Assembly: GCF_018623055.1 (NCBI RefSeq) | Contig: NZ_CP076019.1 | Span: 1,302,001 to 1,366,000, forward strand | DNA from: Halorubrum sp. 2020YC2 | Lineage (GTDB): Archaea > Halobacteriota > Halobacteria > Halobacteriales > Haloferacaceae | Length of the DNA stretch: 64,000 nucleotides | Direction: 5' to 3' | Shown here: positions 25,469 through 33,867 of the stretch, in pieces | Layout of the letters: every line of letters begins with the position of its first letter | Position numbering within the stretch: the first letter of the stretch is position 1 | Position numbers and translations under genes: made by a program | Notes under the pieces: generated by a model | Told to the model about the DNA's origin: nothing | Databases searched by the model: none | Seen by the model: the letters and a program-made list of their open reading frames with translations, nothing else

Positions 25469-27595
25469 ATGTACCACCCCGGACCCCCGCGCTTCCTCGC
25501 GACCGGCGAGCGGACGGAGTTGGCACCGAGAGACCCGAACCCCGACGCGACGTACGCGTGGCGCGTCGCGGACGCGCCGCCCGACAGCGAGGCGACCGTG
25601 GGCGACGACCCGGTGACCGAGTTCACGCCCGACGTGCCGGGCCGTTACCTGCTCGGGCTCGACGCCCCGGACGGCGACCACCTGCTCACGGTGCGCGCGT
25701 TCCCCGCGAGCTACGAGGGAGTCGACGTCGCCGGCGGGAGCGGCACCGCGATACGCGACCGCGACGCGGAGGAGGTCCCGAGCGACTACGCCGCGCGGGA
25801 GCGACACGAGGGAGTCGGTCGACCCCGGGTCCGGGTGGAGGCGGACGTCGCGGCCGACGGAGACGGGTCGACGGACCGAGCGACCGGGAGTCCGGCGGAC
25901 GAGAGCGCCGGCGAGGCGGTGTTCACCGCGGTTCCGACCCCGAACCCGGAGTCGACGCTCGGCGCGGACGACCTGGCCGTGACGTTCGTCGTCGACGACC
26001 GCGACGTCGAGACCGCGGTCGGCGCGGGGCGCAGGAACCCCCGGGACGCGCTCCGCGTGAGCGGCGACGGCCGGGAACTCCGGGTGCCGCTCGACGCGGT
26101 GCCGGACCGGCTCCGGGTCCACGCCGTCGCGGTCGCGCGCGACCCGGGCGAGGACCCGCGGGTCAGCGTGGCCGACGCGGCCGCCGTCGAGCGGGTCGAC
26201 GACGCCGCGGCCGCGCTCGACGAGGGGGCGGGCGGCGAGGCCGTGTTGACGCCGGAGACGCCCGACTTCCGGACGCGGCGGCTCAACGAGCCGCCCGAGT
26301 GGACCCGGGACGCCTCCGTCTACGAGGTGTTCGTCCGCACCTTCGCTGACGCCGAGGAGGGGGCGGCGTTCGACGCGATAGCCGAGCGGATACCGCAGAT
26401 CGCGGACCTCGGCGTCGACACCCTGTGGCTCACCCCGGTCCTCGGCCACGACGGGAAGCCGCACGGCTACAACATCGTCGACTTCTTCGACACCGCCGAC
26501 GACCTCGGCGACCGCGACGAGTTCGAGGCGCTCGTCGAGACCGCCCACGACCACGGAATTCGGGTGCTGTTCGACTTCGTCGCCAACCACACCGCGCGCG
26601 ACCACGAGTGGTTCCGGGACGCCTACCAAAATCCCGACTCGCCGTTCCGCGACCGCTACGAGTGGCAGGACTCCGGCGAGCCGGGCACCTACTTCGACTG
26701 GGAACTGATCGCGAACCTCGACCACGCCAACCTCGACGTGCGGCGGTTCCTGCTCGACGTGATAGACGAGTGGGCGCCGCTCGTCGACGGGTTCCGCTGC
26801 GACATGGCGTGGGCCGTGCCCGACTCGTTCTGGCGCGAACTGCGCGACCGCGTGAAGGACATCGACCGGGAGTTCCTCCTGATGGACGAGACGATCCCGT
26901 ACATCCCCGGGTTCCACGAGGGGATGTTCGACGTGCACTTCGACGCGACGCTGTACTTCCAGCTCCGGCAGGTCGGCCGGGGCGCGGAGCCCGCGGCGAC
27001 CGTCCTCGACGCGGTCGACCAGCGCGCGGAGATCGGGTTCCCCGACCACGCCGAGTTCCTCCAGTACATCGAGAACCACGACGAGACCCGCTACCGCGTC
27101 GAGTGCGGCGACGCGGCCGCGGCCGCGGCGGGCGCGGCGATCATGACGCTGCCGGGCGTGCCGATGGTGTACGCCGGTCAGGAGATCGGCCAGCGCGGCC
27201 GCCGGGACGCGATCGCGTGGGATCACGCGCGCGAAGACGTCCGCGAGCGCTACGAGCGACTGCTCGAAACGCGCCGGGACCACCCGGCGCTCGGTCCCGC
27301 GGGCGACCTCGACCGCGTCGGCTACCACGTCGCGAGCGGCGACCTCTCCGAGCGCCCGGTCGTCGCCAGCGGCGACGTCCACCCCGACGACGTGGTCGCG
27401 TTCCGCCGGACCGACGGCGAGGAGGACCTCGTCGTCGTCCTCAACTTCGCGCCCGCCGACGCGAGCGTCGCGGTCGGGGTCGACCACGGCGAGCGCGACC
27501 TCGTCGCCGGCGAGCGGTGCGTCGTCGAGGACGGCGAGGGCACCGAGCGGATCCGCGTCGACGACGTGGCCGTGGTGCGGGTCGAGTCGGAGTGA
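25469..27595 (+). CDS. GH13 alpha-amylase family glycosidase
   Basis: A 708-residue cytoplasmic alpha-glucan hydrolase. The first 270 residues form beta-rich domains with acidic linkers. The (beta/alpha)8 domain shows the four GH13 regions: DFVANH, GFRCDMAW with nucleophile D445, LLMDETIP with acid/base E474, and YIENHDE with stabiliser D538. VYAGQEIGQRG and a C-terminal beta domain follow. No signal peptide. It is divergent from the GH15 gene (188-bp gap) and upstream of malQ (117-bp gap), so the three probably serve glycogen- or maltodextrin-like glucan turnover. The precise specificity (endo-amylase versus cyclomaltodextrinase type) is unresolved. Confidence 0.9.
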   Translation: MYHPGPPRFLATGERTELAPRDPNPDATYAWRVADAPPDSEATVGDDPVTEFTPDVPGRYLLGLDAPDGDHLLTVRAFPASYEGVDVAGGSGTAIRDRDAEEVPSDYAARERHEGVGRPRVRVEADVAADGDGSTDRATGSPADESAGEAVFTAVPTPNPESTLGADDLAVTFVVDDRDVETAVGAGRRNPRDALRVSGDGRELRVPLDAVPDRLRVHAVAVARDPGEDPRVSVADAAAVERVDDAAAALDEGAGGEAVLTPETPDFRTRRLNEPPEWTRDASVYEVFVRTFADAEEGAAFDAIAERIPQIADLGVDTLWLTPVLGHDGKPHGYNIVDFFDTADDLGDRDEFEALVETAHDHGIRVLFDFVANHTARDHEWFRDAYQNPDSPFRDRYEWQDSGEPGTYFDWELIANLDHANLDVRRFLLDVIDEWAPLVDGFRCDMAWAVPDSFWRELRDRVKDIDREFLLMDETIPYIPGFHEGMFDVHFDATLYFQLRQVGRGAEPAATVLDAVDQRAEIGFPDHAEFLQYIENHDETRYRVECGDAAAAAAGAAIMTLPGVPMVYAGQEIGQRGRRDAIAWDHAREDVRERYERLLETRRDHPALGPAGDLDRVGYHVASGDLSERPVVASGDVHPDDVVAFRRTDGEEDLVVVLNFAPADASVAVGVDHGERDLVAGERCVVEDGEGTERIRVDDVAVVRVESE

Positions 27596-27712
27596 GCGGC
27601 CGGGCGGTCGGCTCCGTGGGCGGCCCCGTCGGCAGCCCGCCGGGCGAGATCGGCCGCGACCGCGACCCGTCCGGACGCAACGCTTGAGTCGGTGGGGGTC
27701 GCAGGGTGGCGT

Positions 27713-29203
27713 ATGCGATTCGACCGCTCCGACGGCGTCTTCTGTCACGTCACCTCGCTGCCGGGGGCGTACGGGATCGGCGACCTCGGGCAAGGCGCGC
27801 GCGAGTTCCTCTCGTTCCTCGGCGACGCCGGCGTCGACCACTGGCAGATATGTCCGATCGGTCCGACGCTCTCCGTCGCGGGGGAGTCGCCGTACCAGTC
27901 GCCGTCGGCGTTCGCCGGCAACCCGCTTTTCGTCGACCCCGACGGCCTCGTCGCGGACGGCTGGCTCGACGAGGGAGACCTGGAGCCGGTCCCCGAGTTC
28001 CCGGCCGACCGCGTCGACTACGACGCGGTTCGGGAGTACAAGCTCCCGCTGTTGCGGACCGCCTTCGAGCGGTTTGAGGAGCGGGCGACCGACGCCGACC
28101 GGGCGGCCGTCGACGAGTTCCGCGAGCGCGAGCCGTGGCTCCCCGACTACGCGCTGTTCCGGGCGCTCTCCGACGCGCGGCCAGAGGACGTCTGGACCGA
28201 GTGGCCCGAGCCGCTGCGGACGCGCGACCCCGAGGCGCTCGCGTCGGCGCGCGAGGAGCACGCGCGGGAGGTCCGGTTCCGCGAGTTCGTGCAGTGGACG
28301 TTCGACCGCCAGTGGCGCGACCTCCGCGCGGTCGCGGCCGAGGAGGGGGTGTCGATCGTCGGCGACGTGCCCATCTACGTCGCGCTCGACTCGGCCGACG
28401 TGTGGGCGAGTCCGGAGGCGTTCCAGCTCGACGAGGGGAACCGCCCGACCGCGGTGGCGGGCGTCCCGCCGAACGCGGGCGACTCCGGCCAGCGCTGGGG
28501 GAACCCGCTGTACGACTGGGAGCGGCTGGCCGAGTCCGGCTACGACTGGTGGCTCGACCGCTTCCGCCGGCTGTTCGAACTGGCGGACGTGGCGCGGCTC
28601 GACCACTTCCTCGGGTTCGTGAAGTACTGGGCGATCCCCGCCGACGGGGGCGACCCCGCGGACGGCGAGTGGCGCGAGGGACCGGGGCGCGACCTGTTCG
28701 AGGCGGTCGAGCGCGAGCTCGGTGAGGCCCCGTTCATCGCGGAGGACCTCGGCTTCGAGGAGCCGGCGATGGACGAGCTGATGGCCGAGTTCGGGTTCCC
28801 GGGGATGCGCGTCCCGCAGTACGCCGACTGGTGCGCGGAGGGGAACGAGTACCAGCCGATGCACTACGGCGAGGACGTCGTCGGCTACACCTCGACGCAC
28901 GACACGGACACGTGGGTCGGCTACTTCGGGGACCTCCCGGCCGAGCAGCGCGACTGCTTCCGGTACAACGTTGGCTCCGACCCCGACGAGCCGACCGAGT
29001 GGGCGATCATCGACGAGGTGTGGAGCTCGGACGCGATCCTCGCGGTGACGACGGTCCAGGACCTGTTTGGACTCGGCAGCGAGGCGCGGTTCAACGAGCC
29101 GGGCACGCTGGCGGGCAACTGGGAGTGGCGGGTCAGCCGCGACGCGCTCGACGACGCGATCGCGGACCGGCTGTGGGAGCTGGGCGGGACGCACGTGCGG
29201 TGA
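27713..29203 (+). CDS. malQ: 4-alpha-glucanotransferase (GH77, MalQ)
   Basis: A 496-residue GH77 enzyme that transfers glucan segments between maltodextrins. It begins with the family pattern GVFCHVTSLPGAYGIGDLG. CPIGPTLSVAGESPYQSPSAF, VARLDHFLGFVKYWAIP with likely nucleophile D297, FIAEDLGF with likely acid/base E344, and YTSTHDTDTWVGYF are all present. The ATG at 27713 is chosen over an upstream in-frame codon because GH77 proteins begin just before this RF(D)RSDGVF stretch. It follows the GH13 gene and is only 3 bp from the exchanger gene. Confidence 0.92.
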   Translation: MRFDRSDGVFCHVTSLPGAYGIGDLGQGAREFLSFLGDAGVDHWQICPIGPTLSVAGESPYQSPSAFAGNPLFVDPDGLVADGWLDEGDLEPVPEFPADRVDYDAVREYKLPLLRTAFERFEERATDADRAAVDEFREREPWLPDYALFRALSDARPEDVWTEWPEPLRTRDPEALASAREEHAREVRFREFVQWTFDRQWRDLRAVAAEEGVSIVGDVPIYVALDSADVWASPEAFQLDEGNRPTAVAGVPPNAGDSGQRWGNPLYDWERLAESGYDWWLDRFRRLFELADVARLDHFLGFVKYWAIPADGGDPADGEWREGPGRDLFEAVERELGEAPFIAEDLGFEEPAMDELMAEFGFPGMRVPQYADWCAEGNEYQPMHYGEDVVGYTSTHDTDTWVGYFGDLPAEQRDCFRYNVGSDPDEPTEWAIIDEVWSSDAILAVTTVQDLFGLGSEARFNEPGTLAGNWEWRVSRDALDDAIADRLWELGGTHVR

Positions 29204-29206
29204 GGC

Positions 29207-30235
29207 GTGGCCGGAATCGTCCCCGACGCGCCGGTCGTCCACGCCCTCGTCGTCGCCGCCGCGACCGGGTTCATCTGGCTCGGCAGCGGCTGGTTGGCGG
29301 AGGCCGCCGAGACGCTCTCGGGGTACTACGGGCTCCCGGCGGTGGTTCAGGGGTCGATCGTCGTCGCGGTCGGGTCGAGCTTTCCGGAGCTGGTGAGCGT
29401 GCTCGTCACCGCCGTCACCGGGGTCTTCGACATCGGCGTGGGCGCGCTCGTCGGCTCGGCCATCTTCAACGTCCTCGTGATCCCCGCGGCCGCCGGGCTG
29501 GGCGGCGAGGACGAGCTCGAAGCCAGCCGGACGATCGTGTACAAGGAGGCGCAGTTCTACATGCTCGCGGTCTCCGCGCTGGTCGTGACGTTCGCGCTCG
29601 CGGTCATCTACTTCCCCGTGTCGGCGGACCCGATCGTCGGGAGATTGCCGCGCTCGCTCGCGGTCGTCCCGCTCGCGCTGTACGGCCTCTACCTCTTCAT
29701 CCAGTATCAAGACGTCGGTGACGCGGGGATAGAGCGCGTGCGCGACGGGGTCGACGTCCGGCGGGAGTGGGCGAAGCTGGCGGCCGGGTTGGGGCTCATC
29801 GTCGTCACAGTCGAGCGGCTCGTCGCGTCGGTGGAGTCGCTCGGGGTCACCTTCGGAATCCCCGAGTTCCTCGCCGGCGTCACGATCGTCGCGGCCGCGA
29901 CGAGCATCCCGGACGCGCTCGTGAGCGTTCGGACCGCGCGTCAGGGCCGCGGCGCGACGAGCCTCGGCAACGTCCTCGGGTCGAACACCTTCGACCTGCT
30001 CGTCGCGATCCCGCTGGGAGTGCTGATCGTCGGGGAGGTGGCCGTCAACCTCTCGACGGCGGTGCCGATGCTCGGGGTGTTGACGGCCGCGACCGTCCTG
30101 CTCTTCGTGACGCTCCGGACGAGCCTCGCGCTCACCGAGCGCGAGTCGTACGCGTTGCTCGCGGCCTACGGGCTGTTCGTCGCGTGGGTCGTCTCCGAGG
30201 CGGTCGGAGCGACGAGCGTGCTCAGGGGCGTGTGA
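29207..30235 (+). CDS. Calcium/cation antiporter (CaCA family)
   Basis: A 342-residue integral membrane protein with about ten helices. The two inverted alpha-repeats are clear: GSSFPELVSVLVTAVTGVFD...GSAIFNVLVIP (residues about 55-93) and ATSIPDALVSVRTARQGRGATS...GSNTFDLLVAIP (about 235-270). Such exchangers swap Ca2+ for Na+ or H+. GTG at 29207, 3 bp past malQ, is the only sensible start, so it is probably co-transcribed although unrelated in function. No regulatory domain is present. Confidence 0.9.
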   Translation: MAGIVPDAPVVHALVVAAATGFIWLGSGWLAEAAETLSGYYGLPAVVQGSIVVAVGSSFPELVSVLVTAVTGVFDIGVGALVGSAIFNVLVIPAAAGLGGEDELEASRTIVYKEAQFYMLAVSALVVTFALAVIYFPVSADPIVGRLPRSLAVVPLALYGLYLFIQYQDVGDAGIERVRDGVDVRREWAKLAAGLGLIVVTVERLVASVESLGVTFGIPEFLAGVTIVAAATSIPDALVSVRTARQGRGATSLGNVLGSNTFDLLVAIPLGVLIVGEVAVNLSTAVPMLGVLTAATVLLFVTLRTSLALTERESYALLAAYGLFVAWVVSEAVGATSVLRGV

Positions 30236-30285
30236 GCCGGCGTCCGGGCGGCCGTCACCCGCGAGTGACCGCTAAGGACGACGGC

Positions 30286-30501
30286 TCAGTACGAGTCCCG
30301 ACCGATGATGAGGTACAGCAGCACCCCGAGGATCGGCGCGAAGAAGACGATGAGCGCCCAGAGGATCGGCGGGTGGTCGCTTCGCGACTGCGCGTCCGAG
30401 TACGTCCACACGATCATCGCGAGGTGGACGACGAAGAAGACGAGCGTGATCAGGAGGGCGATGCCGCCGGCGGCCGCGCCTTGGAGGAGCAACGGGGACA
30501 T
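30286..30501 (-). CDS. Small membrane protein with phospholipase-D-nuclease N-terminal-type domain
   Basis: A 71-residue protein with two membrane helices (about 9-32 and 48-66). The end LIVFFAPILGVLLYLIIGRD matches the small PLDc_N-like proteins common in haloarchaea. No catalytic domain follows. The ATG at 30501 is chosen because the upstream extension is Arg-rich shadow sequence. Function unknown. Confidence 0.7.
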   Translation of the reverse strand: MSPLLLQGAAAGGIALLITLVFFVVHLAMIVWTYSDAQSRSDHPPILWALIVFFAPILGVLLYLIIGRDSY

Positions 30502-30598
30502 GCCGGCCGAGATAACAGCGGCCGGAAACAAGTGTCTTCGGGATCGGTCGCGGTGAGCCCGCCGAAACCGATATTCGAGCGTAGTGCGAACACGCCGC

Positions 30599-30931
30599 AT
30601 GGGAAACGCGGTGCGCGCGCTCGGCGCCGGAGTCGAGTGTCTCGGCGGCATCGCCCTGCTCGGAGCGTCGTCGCTCGTCGACGGCGAGGTCCGGACCGGG
30701 CCGCTCGCGGTCGGGTTCGCCGCCGGCTACCTCTACCGACACGCGCGGGCAGCCGCGGGCTGTCGCCGGTTCCGGGGCGGGCCGGGACGGAGCCTCGGCG
30801 TCGCGCTGGCGTGGGGGGCGTTGGGCGTCGCGGTCGACCGTTCGATGGGCGACTCGGCTGCGAGTCGGGCGTACGCGGCCGGAGTCGGGATCGGATCGGC
30901 GGCGTACTGGCTCACGCGGCGAGGGGAGTGA
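30599..30931 (+). CDS. Small hypothetical membrane protein
   Basis: A 110-residue protein with Gly/Ala-rich hydrophobic stretches (GAGVECLGGIALLGASSL, GPLAVGFAAGYLY and LGVALAWGALGVAV), suggesting two or three membrane segments. It is not recognised. Support comes from a clean ATG, haloarchaeal codon use and lack of any other gene here. Confidence is moderate, because high-GC DNA yields long spurious frames. Confidence 0.5.
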   Translation: MGNAVRALGAGVECLGGIALLGASSLVDGEVRTGPLAVGFAAGYLYRHARAAAGCRRFRGGPGRSLGVALAWGALGVAVDRSMGDSAASRAYAAGVGIGSAAYWLTRRGE

Positions 30932-30997
30932 GACTCGGACGGCTCCCGAGACCGCCGGAGACCGAACCGTTTTGATCCCGCGGCGCCCGGTCCCGGT

Positions 30998-32311
30998 ATG
31001 AAGCTGCCAGTCGACGCGGACCGGCTCCGCGCGGACATCGAGGCGAACGCGGCGTTCGGCCGCGTCGAGACGGACGACCCGGAGGCGCACGCGCGAACGA
31101 ACCGCACCGGCACCGAGGCGAACCGGCGGGCGAGAGACCGGCTTGTCGAGCGCCTCCGCGACGCCGGACTCGACGTCACCGTCGACGCGGTGGGCAACGT
31201 CCTCGGGACGTGGACCCCGGAGAGCGCCGACCCGGACGCGGCGCCGGTCGTCTCGGGGAGCCACCTCGACAGCGTCCCGGAAGGCGGTATCTTCGACGGC
31301 CCGCTCGGCGTGTACGCCGCGCTGGAGGCGGTCCGCGCGATGCGCGACGACGGGTTCGAACCCGAGCGGCCGGTCGGCGTCGTCAGTTTCACCGAGGAGG
31401 AGGGCGGTACGTTCGGGAACGGGCTGCTCGGCTCGACGGTCGCGACGGGCGAGCAGGGGCTCGACGAGGCGCTCGCGCCGGCGAACGCCGACGGGGAGAC
31501 GCTGGGCGAGGCGCTCGACCGGATCGGCTACCGCGGGGGGAGCGCGCTCGACGCCGCCACACCGACCGACGACGACGGCGCGGCGACGACGCTCGACCCC
31601 GCGTCGTGGGCGGCGTTCTACGAGCTTCACATCGAGCAGGACACGACGCTGGAGACGGCGGGCGCGGCCGCCGGTATCGTAACGACGATCACGGGGATCA
31701 CCCACTGCGAGGCGGCGATCGACGGGGAGGCGAACCACGCGGGCGCGACCGCGATGGACGAGCGCACCGACGCGCTCGCGGCCGCGAGCGAGTTCGTGTT
31801 GGACGTCGAAAGCGCCGCGGACGAGGTCGTCGACTCCTCGTCGCCCTCGGCGGTCGGGACCGTCGGGTCACTGTCGGTCGAGCCGAACGCGACGAACGTC
31901 GTGCCCGGGCGCGTCGAGGCCAGCGTCGACATTCGCGACGTTGAGGCCGGGTCGATGGAGGCCATCGTCGACGCCGCGCGCGGCTCCCTCGACCGGCTGG
32001 AGCGAGAGCGCGGCGTCGAGACCGAGTTCGAGCGCCCGTTCGACGTCGCGCCGACGCTGATGAGCGACCGGCTGCGCGAGGCCGCCCACGGGGCCGCAGA
32101 CGCCGCGGACCGCGAGGCGATCGACCTCCACTCCGGCGCCGCCCACGACGCGATGCGGGTCGCGCGTGTCACGGACGCGTCGCTGCTGTTCGCGCCGTCG
32201 CGGGACGGGATCTCGCACAACCCCCGAGAGTGGACGGACTGGGCGGACTGCGCCGCCGCGACCGAGGTGCTCGCCGGGTCGCTCGCGCGGGTCGCGAGCG
32301 GAGATAGATGA
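30998..32311 (+). CDS. M20-family amidohydrolase (N-carbamoyl-amino-acid / allantoate type)
   Basis: A 437-residue Zn-dependent hydrolase. Metal ligands are in SGSHLDSVPEGGIFDGPLGV (about 85-104) and SFTEEEGGTFGNGLLGS (about 130-146), with the later ELHIEQ and HSGAAHDAM. This pattern fits Zn hydrolases acting on N-carbamoyl amino acids or allantoate rather than peptidases. NHAGATAMDERTDAL is the dimerisation-domain signature. Length is normal. A relic of a channel gene follows immediately. The exact substrate is unknown; no pyrimidine or purine degradation genes are adjacent. Confidence 0.86.
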   Translation: MKLPVDADRLRADIEANAAFGRVETDDPEAHARTNRTGTEANRRARDRLVERLRDAGLDVTVDAVGNVLGTWTPESADPDAAPVVSGSHLDSVPEGGIFDGPLGVYAALEAVRAMRDDGFEPERPVGVVSFTEEEGGTFGNGLLGSTVATGEQGLDEALAPANADGETLGEALDRIGYRGGSALDAATPTDDDGAATTLDPASWAAFYELHIEQDTTLETAGAAAGIVTTITGITHCEAAIDGEANHAGATAMDERTDALAAASEFVLDVESAADEVVDSSSPSAVGTVGSLSVEPNATNVVPGRVEASVDIRDVEAGSMEAIVDAARGSLDRLERERGVETEFERPFDVAPTLMSDRLREAAHGAADAADREAIDLHSGAAHDAMRVARVTDASLLFAPSRDGISHNPREWTDWADCAAATEVLAGSLARVASGDR

Positions 32312-32315
32312 CTGA

Positions 32316-32543
32316 CGGGGAGGAGAACTCGCCGCGCTCGCGGAGACGCCGGTCGAGTTGGAGGTCCACGACGGCCCGAGCGTCAACGTCCGCCAAGAGG
32401 AGTCGTGGGTCGAGCTTCGGGTCCGGTACCTCACGCACCCGCGCCGCGGACAGCGCGTGAAGAACCGACTGTACGAGCGGATCCGAGCGCGGTTCAACGA
32501 GAACCCGGACCGCGTGGCGTTCCCGGTGAGCCGGAGCCGATAG
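32316..32543 (+). pseudogene. C-terminal remnant of an MscS-type mechanosensitive channel
   Basis: Only about 75 codons remain, reading LEVHDGPSVNVRQEESWVEL then RVRYLTHPRRGQRVKNRLYE and ending NPDRVAFPVSRSR. This resembles the cytoplasmic C-terminal domain of small-conductance mechanosensitive channels. No membrane helices or pore helix are present. The reading frame is closed by a TGA at 32313, next to the end of the amidohydrolase gene, so the 5' part has been deleted. No promoter for an independent small gene is obvious. Confidence 0.6.
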
Positions 32544-32704
32544 GGCCGACCCGGTGAGTCGGCGTCGGCGAGTCGGAGCGGGCGAGTCGGCGTCGGTGGA
32601 CCGGAGCCGACAATTCCGGGACGACGGGGTGGGGTCCGCTGCTCGAGTGCGGGCGGATTGCCTCCGGGGAAACGTTTTCCACGGTGACCGCGCACATCGA
32701 TCAC

Positions 32705-33493
32705 ATGGATCTGGAGATAGCGGGGAACGCGGCGCTCGTCACTGCGTCGTCGAGCGGACTCGGCAAGGCGTCGGCCAAGGCGCTCGCCCGCGAGGGGGCG
32801 AACGTGGTGATAAACGGCCGCGACGAGGACCGACTGGCGGACGCCAAGTCGGAGGTCGAATCGGTCGCGGACGGAGAGGTCGTCGCTCAGCCCGGCAACC
32901 TCACCAAGCCGGACGACGTCGAGGCGCTCGTCGAGACGGCCGTCGACGAGTTCGGCGGACTCGACCACCTCGTCACGAGCGCGGGCGGTCCGCCTTCGGG
33001 GGCGTTCCTAGAGACGGACGACGATGACTGGGAGGAGGCGTACGAACTGCTCGTGATGAGCGTCGTCCGGCTCGCGCGCGCGGCCGAGCCGCACCTCCGC
33101 GAGGGGGACGGGGGCACCATCGTGAACGTCACCTCTCGGAGCGTGAAGGAGGCGCTCGACAGCCTCGTCTTGTCGAACTCGGTCCGGATGGGCGTAATCG
33201 GGTTAGAGAAGACGCTCTCGAAGGAGTTCGCGCCGGAGATCCGGGCCAACGCCGTGTTGCCCGGGCCGCACGAGACGTCGCGGATTCGAGAGCTGGTGAA
33301 CGACGCCGTCGACCGCGGCGAGTACGACACCTACGAGGAGGGGCTCGCCGAGTGGGCCGGCAACCCCCTCGAACGCATCGGCGACCCGATGGAGCTGGGC
33401 GACACCGTCGCGTTCCTCTCCTCGCCGAAGTCCGGGTTCATCAACGGCACCGCGCTCCCGATAGACGGCGGCGCGACCGGCGCGAACCTATGA
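32705..33493 (+). CDS. Short-chain dehydrogenase/reductase with atypical catalytic site
   Basis: A 262-residue SDR. The cofactor loop TASSSGLGKASAKALA (about 12-27) and INGRDEDRL support NAD(P) binding; NVTSRSVKEALDSLVLSNSV covers the active-site region. The canonical YxxxK is absent, being replaced by LSNSVRMG (about residues 156-163). I recall relatives with this LSNSxR motif, annotated as 3-oxoacyl-ACP reductases without proof. INGTALPIDGGATGANL is the typical SDR end. The stop overlaps the following cupin gene by 4 bp. The start at 32705 follows the family's MDL(E/G) opening. Confidence 0.85.
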   Translation: MDLEIAGNAALVTASSSGLGKASAKALAREGANVVINGRDEDRLADAKSEVESVADGEVVAQPGNLTKPDDVEALVETAVDEFGGLDHLVTSAGGPPSGAFLETDDDDWEEAYELLVMSVVRLARAAEPHLREGDGGTIVNVTSRSVKEALDSLVLSNSVRMGVIGLEKTLSKEFAPEIRANAVLPGPHETSRIRELVNDAVDRGEYDTYEEGLAEWAGNPLERIGDPMELGDTVAFLSSPKSGFINGTALPIDGGATGANL

Positions 33494-33840
33494 GAGCGGT
33501 CCCGTTCGACGAGGCCGAGACGTACGAGCCGGAAGACGGCTGGCGGCGGGTGTCGATGGCGGGCAGCGACCGCTTCTCGTTCGAGTGGTTCGAGAAGCCG
33601 CCGGGGCACTCCTCGCCGCTCCACGACCACGAGAACGAGCAGGTGTGCCTCTGTCTCGAAGGGGAGTTGACCGTCGTCACGGAGGAGGGGGCGTCGGCCA
33701 CGCTCGGTCCGAACGACTCCGTCTACCTAGAGGCGAGCGAGCCGCACCGCGTCGAGAACACCGGCGACGAGCGGGCGGTCGGACTCGACGTGTTCGCGCC
33801 CGGTCGCTCGTTCGACTTCTGGACCGACCGGGAGGAGTGA
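33490..33840 (+). CDS. Cupin-domain protein
   Basis: A 116-residue single cupin. The metal motif reads PPGHSSPLHDHENEQVCLCLEGEL (HxH...E) and the second motif SEPHRVENTGDERAVGL supplies the final His. It may be an isomerase, a dioxygenase or simply a small-molecule-binding protein. The ATG overlaps the SDR stop by 4 bp and the gene precedes a fumarylacetoacetase-family gene by 27 bp, so the three look like one operon for catabolism of a sugar acid or aromatic acid (inference). Confidence 0.82.
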   Translation: MRAVPFDEAETYEPEDGWRRVSMAGSDRFSFEWFEKPPGHSSPLHDHENEQVCLCLEGELTVVTEEGASATLGPNDSVYLEASEPHRVENTGDERAVGLDVFAPGRSFDFWTDREE

Positions 33841-33867
33841 CTCGACGGTGAACGGAGGGGCTACCGC

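Noticed and set aside
20532-25526. Start of the GH15 protein at 25526
   Set aside because: The extra 82 residues are Arg/Pro-rich, antisense to the GH13 gene start, and lack similarity to the family; MRLRTALTEHE at 25280 fits better.
25208-29710. A 1,500-codon open frame on the minus strand
   Set aside because: It runs antisense to the GH13, malQ and exchanger genes, is rich in Arg/Val/Asp/Gly without any domain, and is a typical high-GC antisense artefact.
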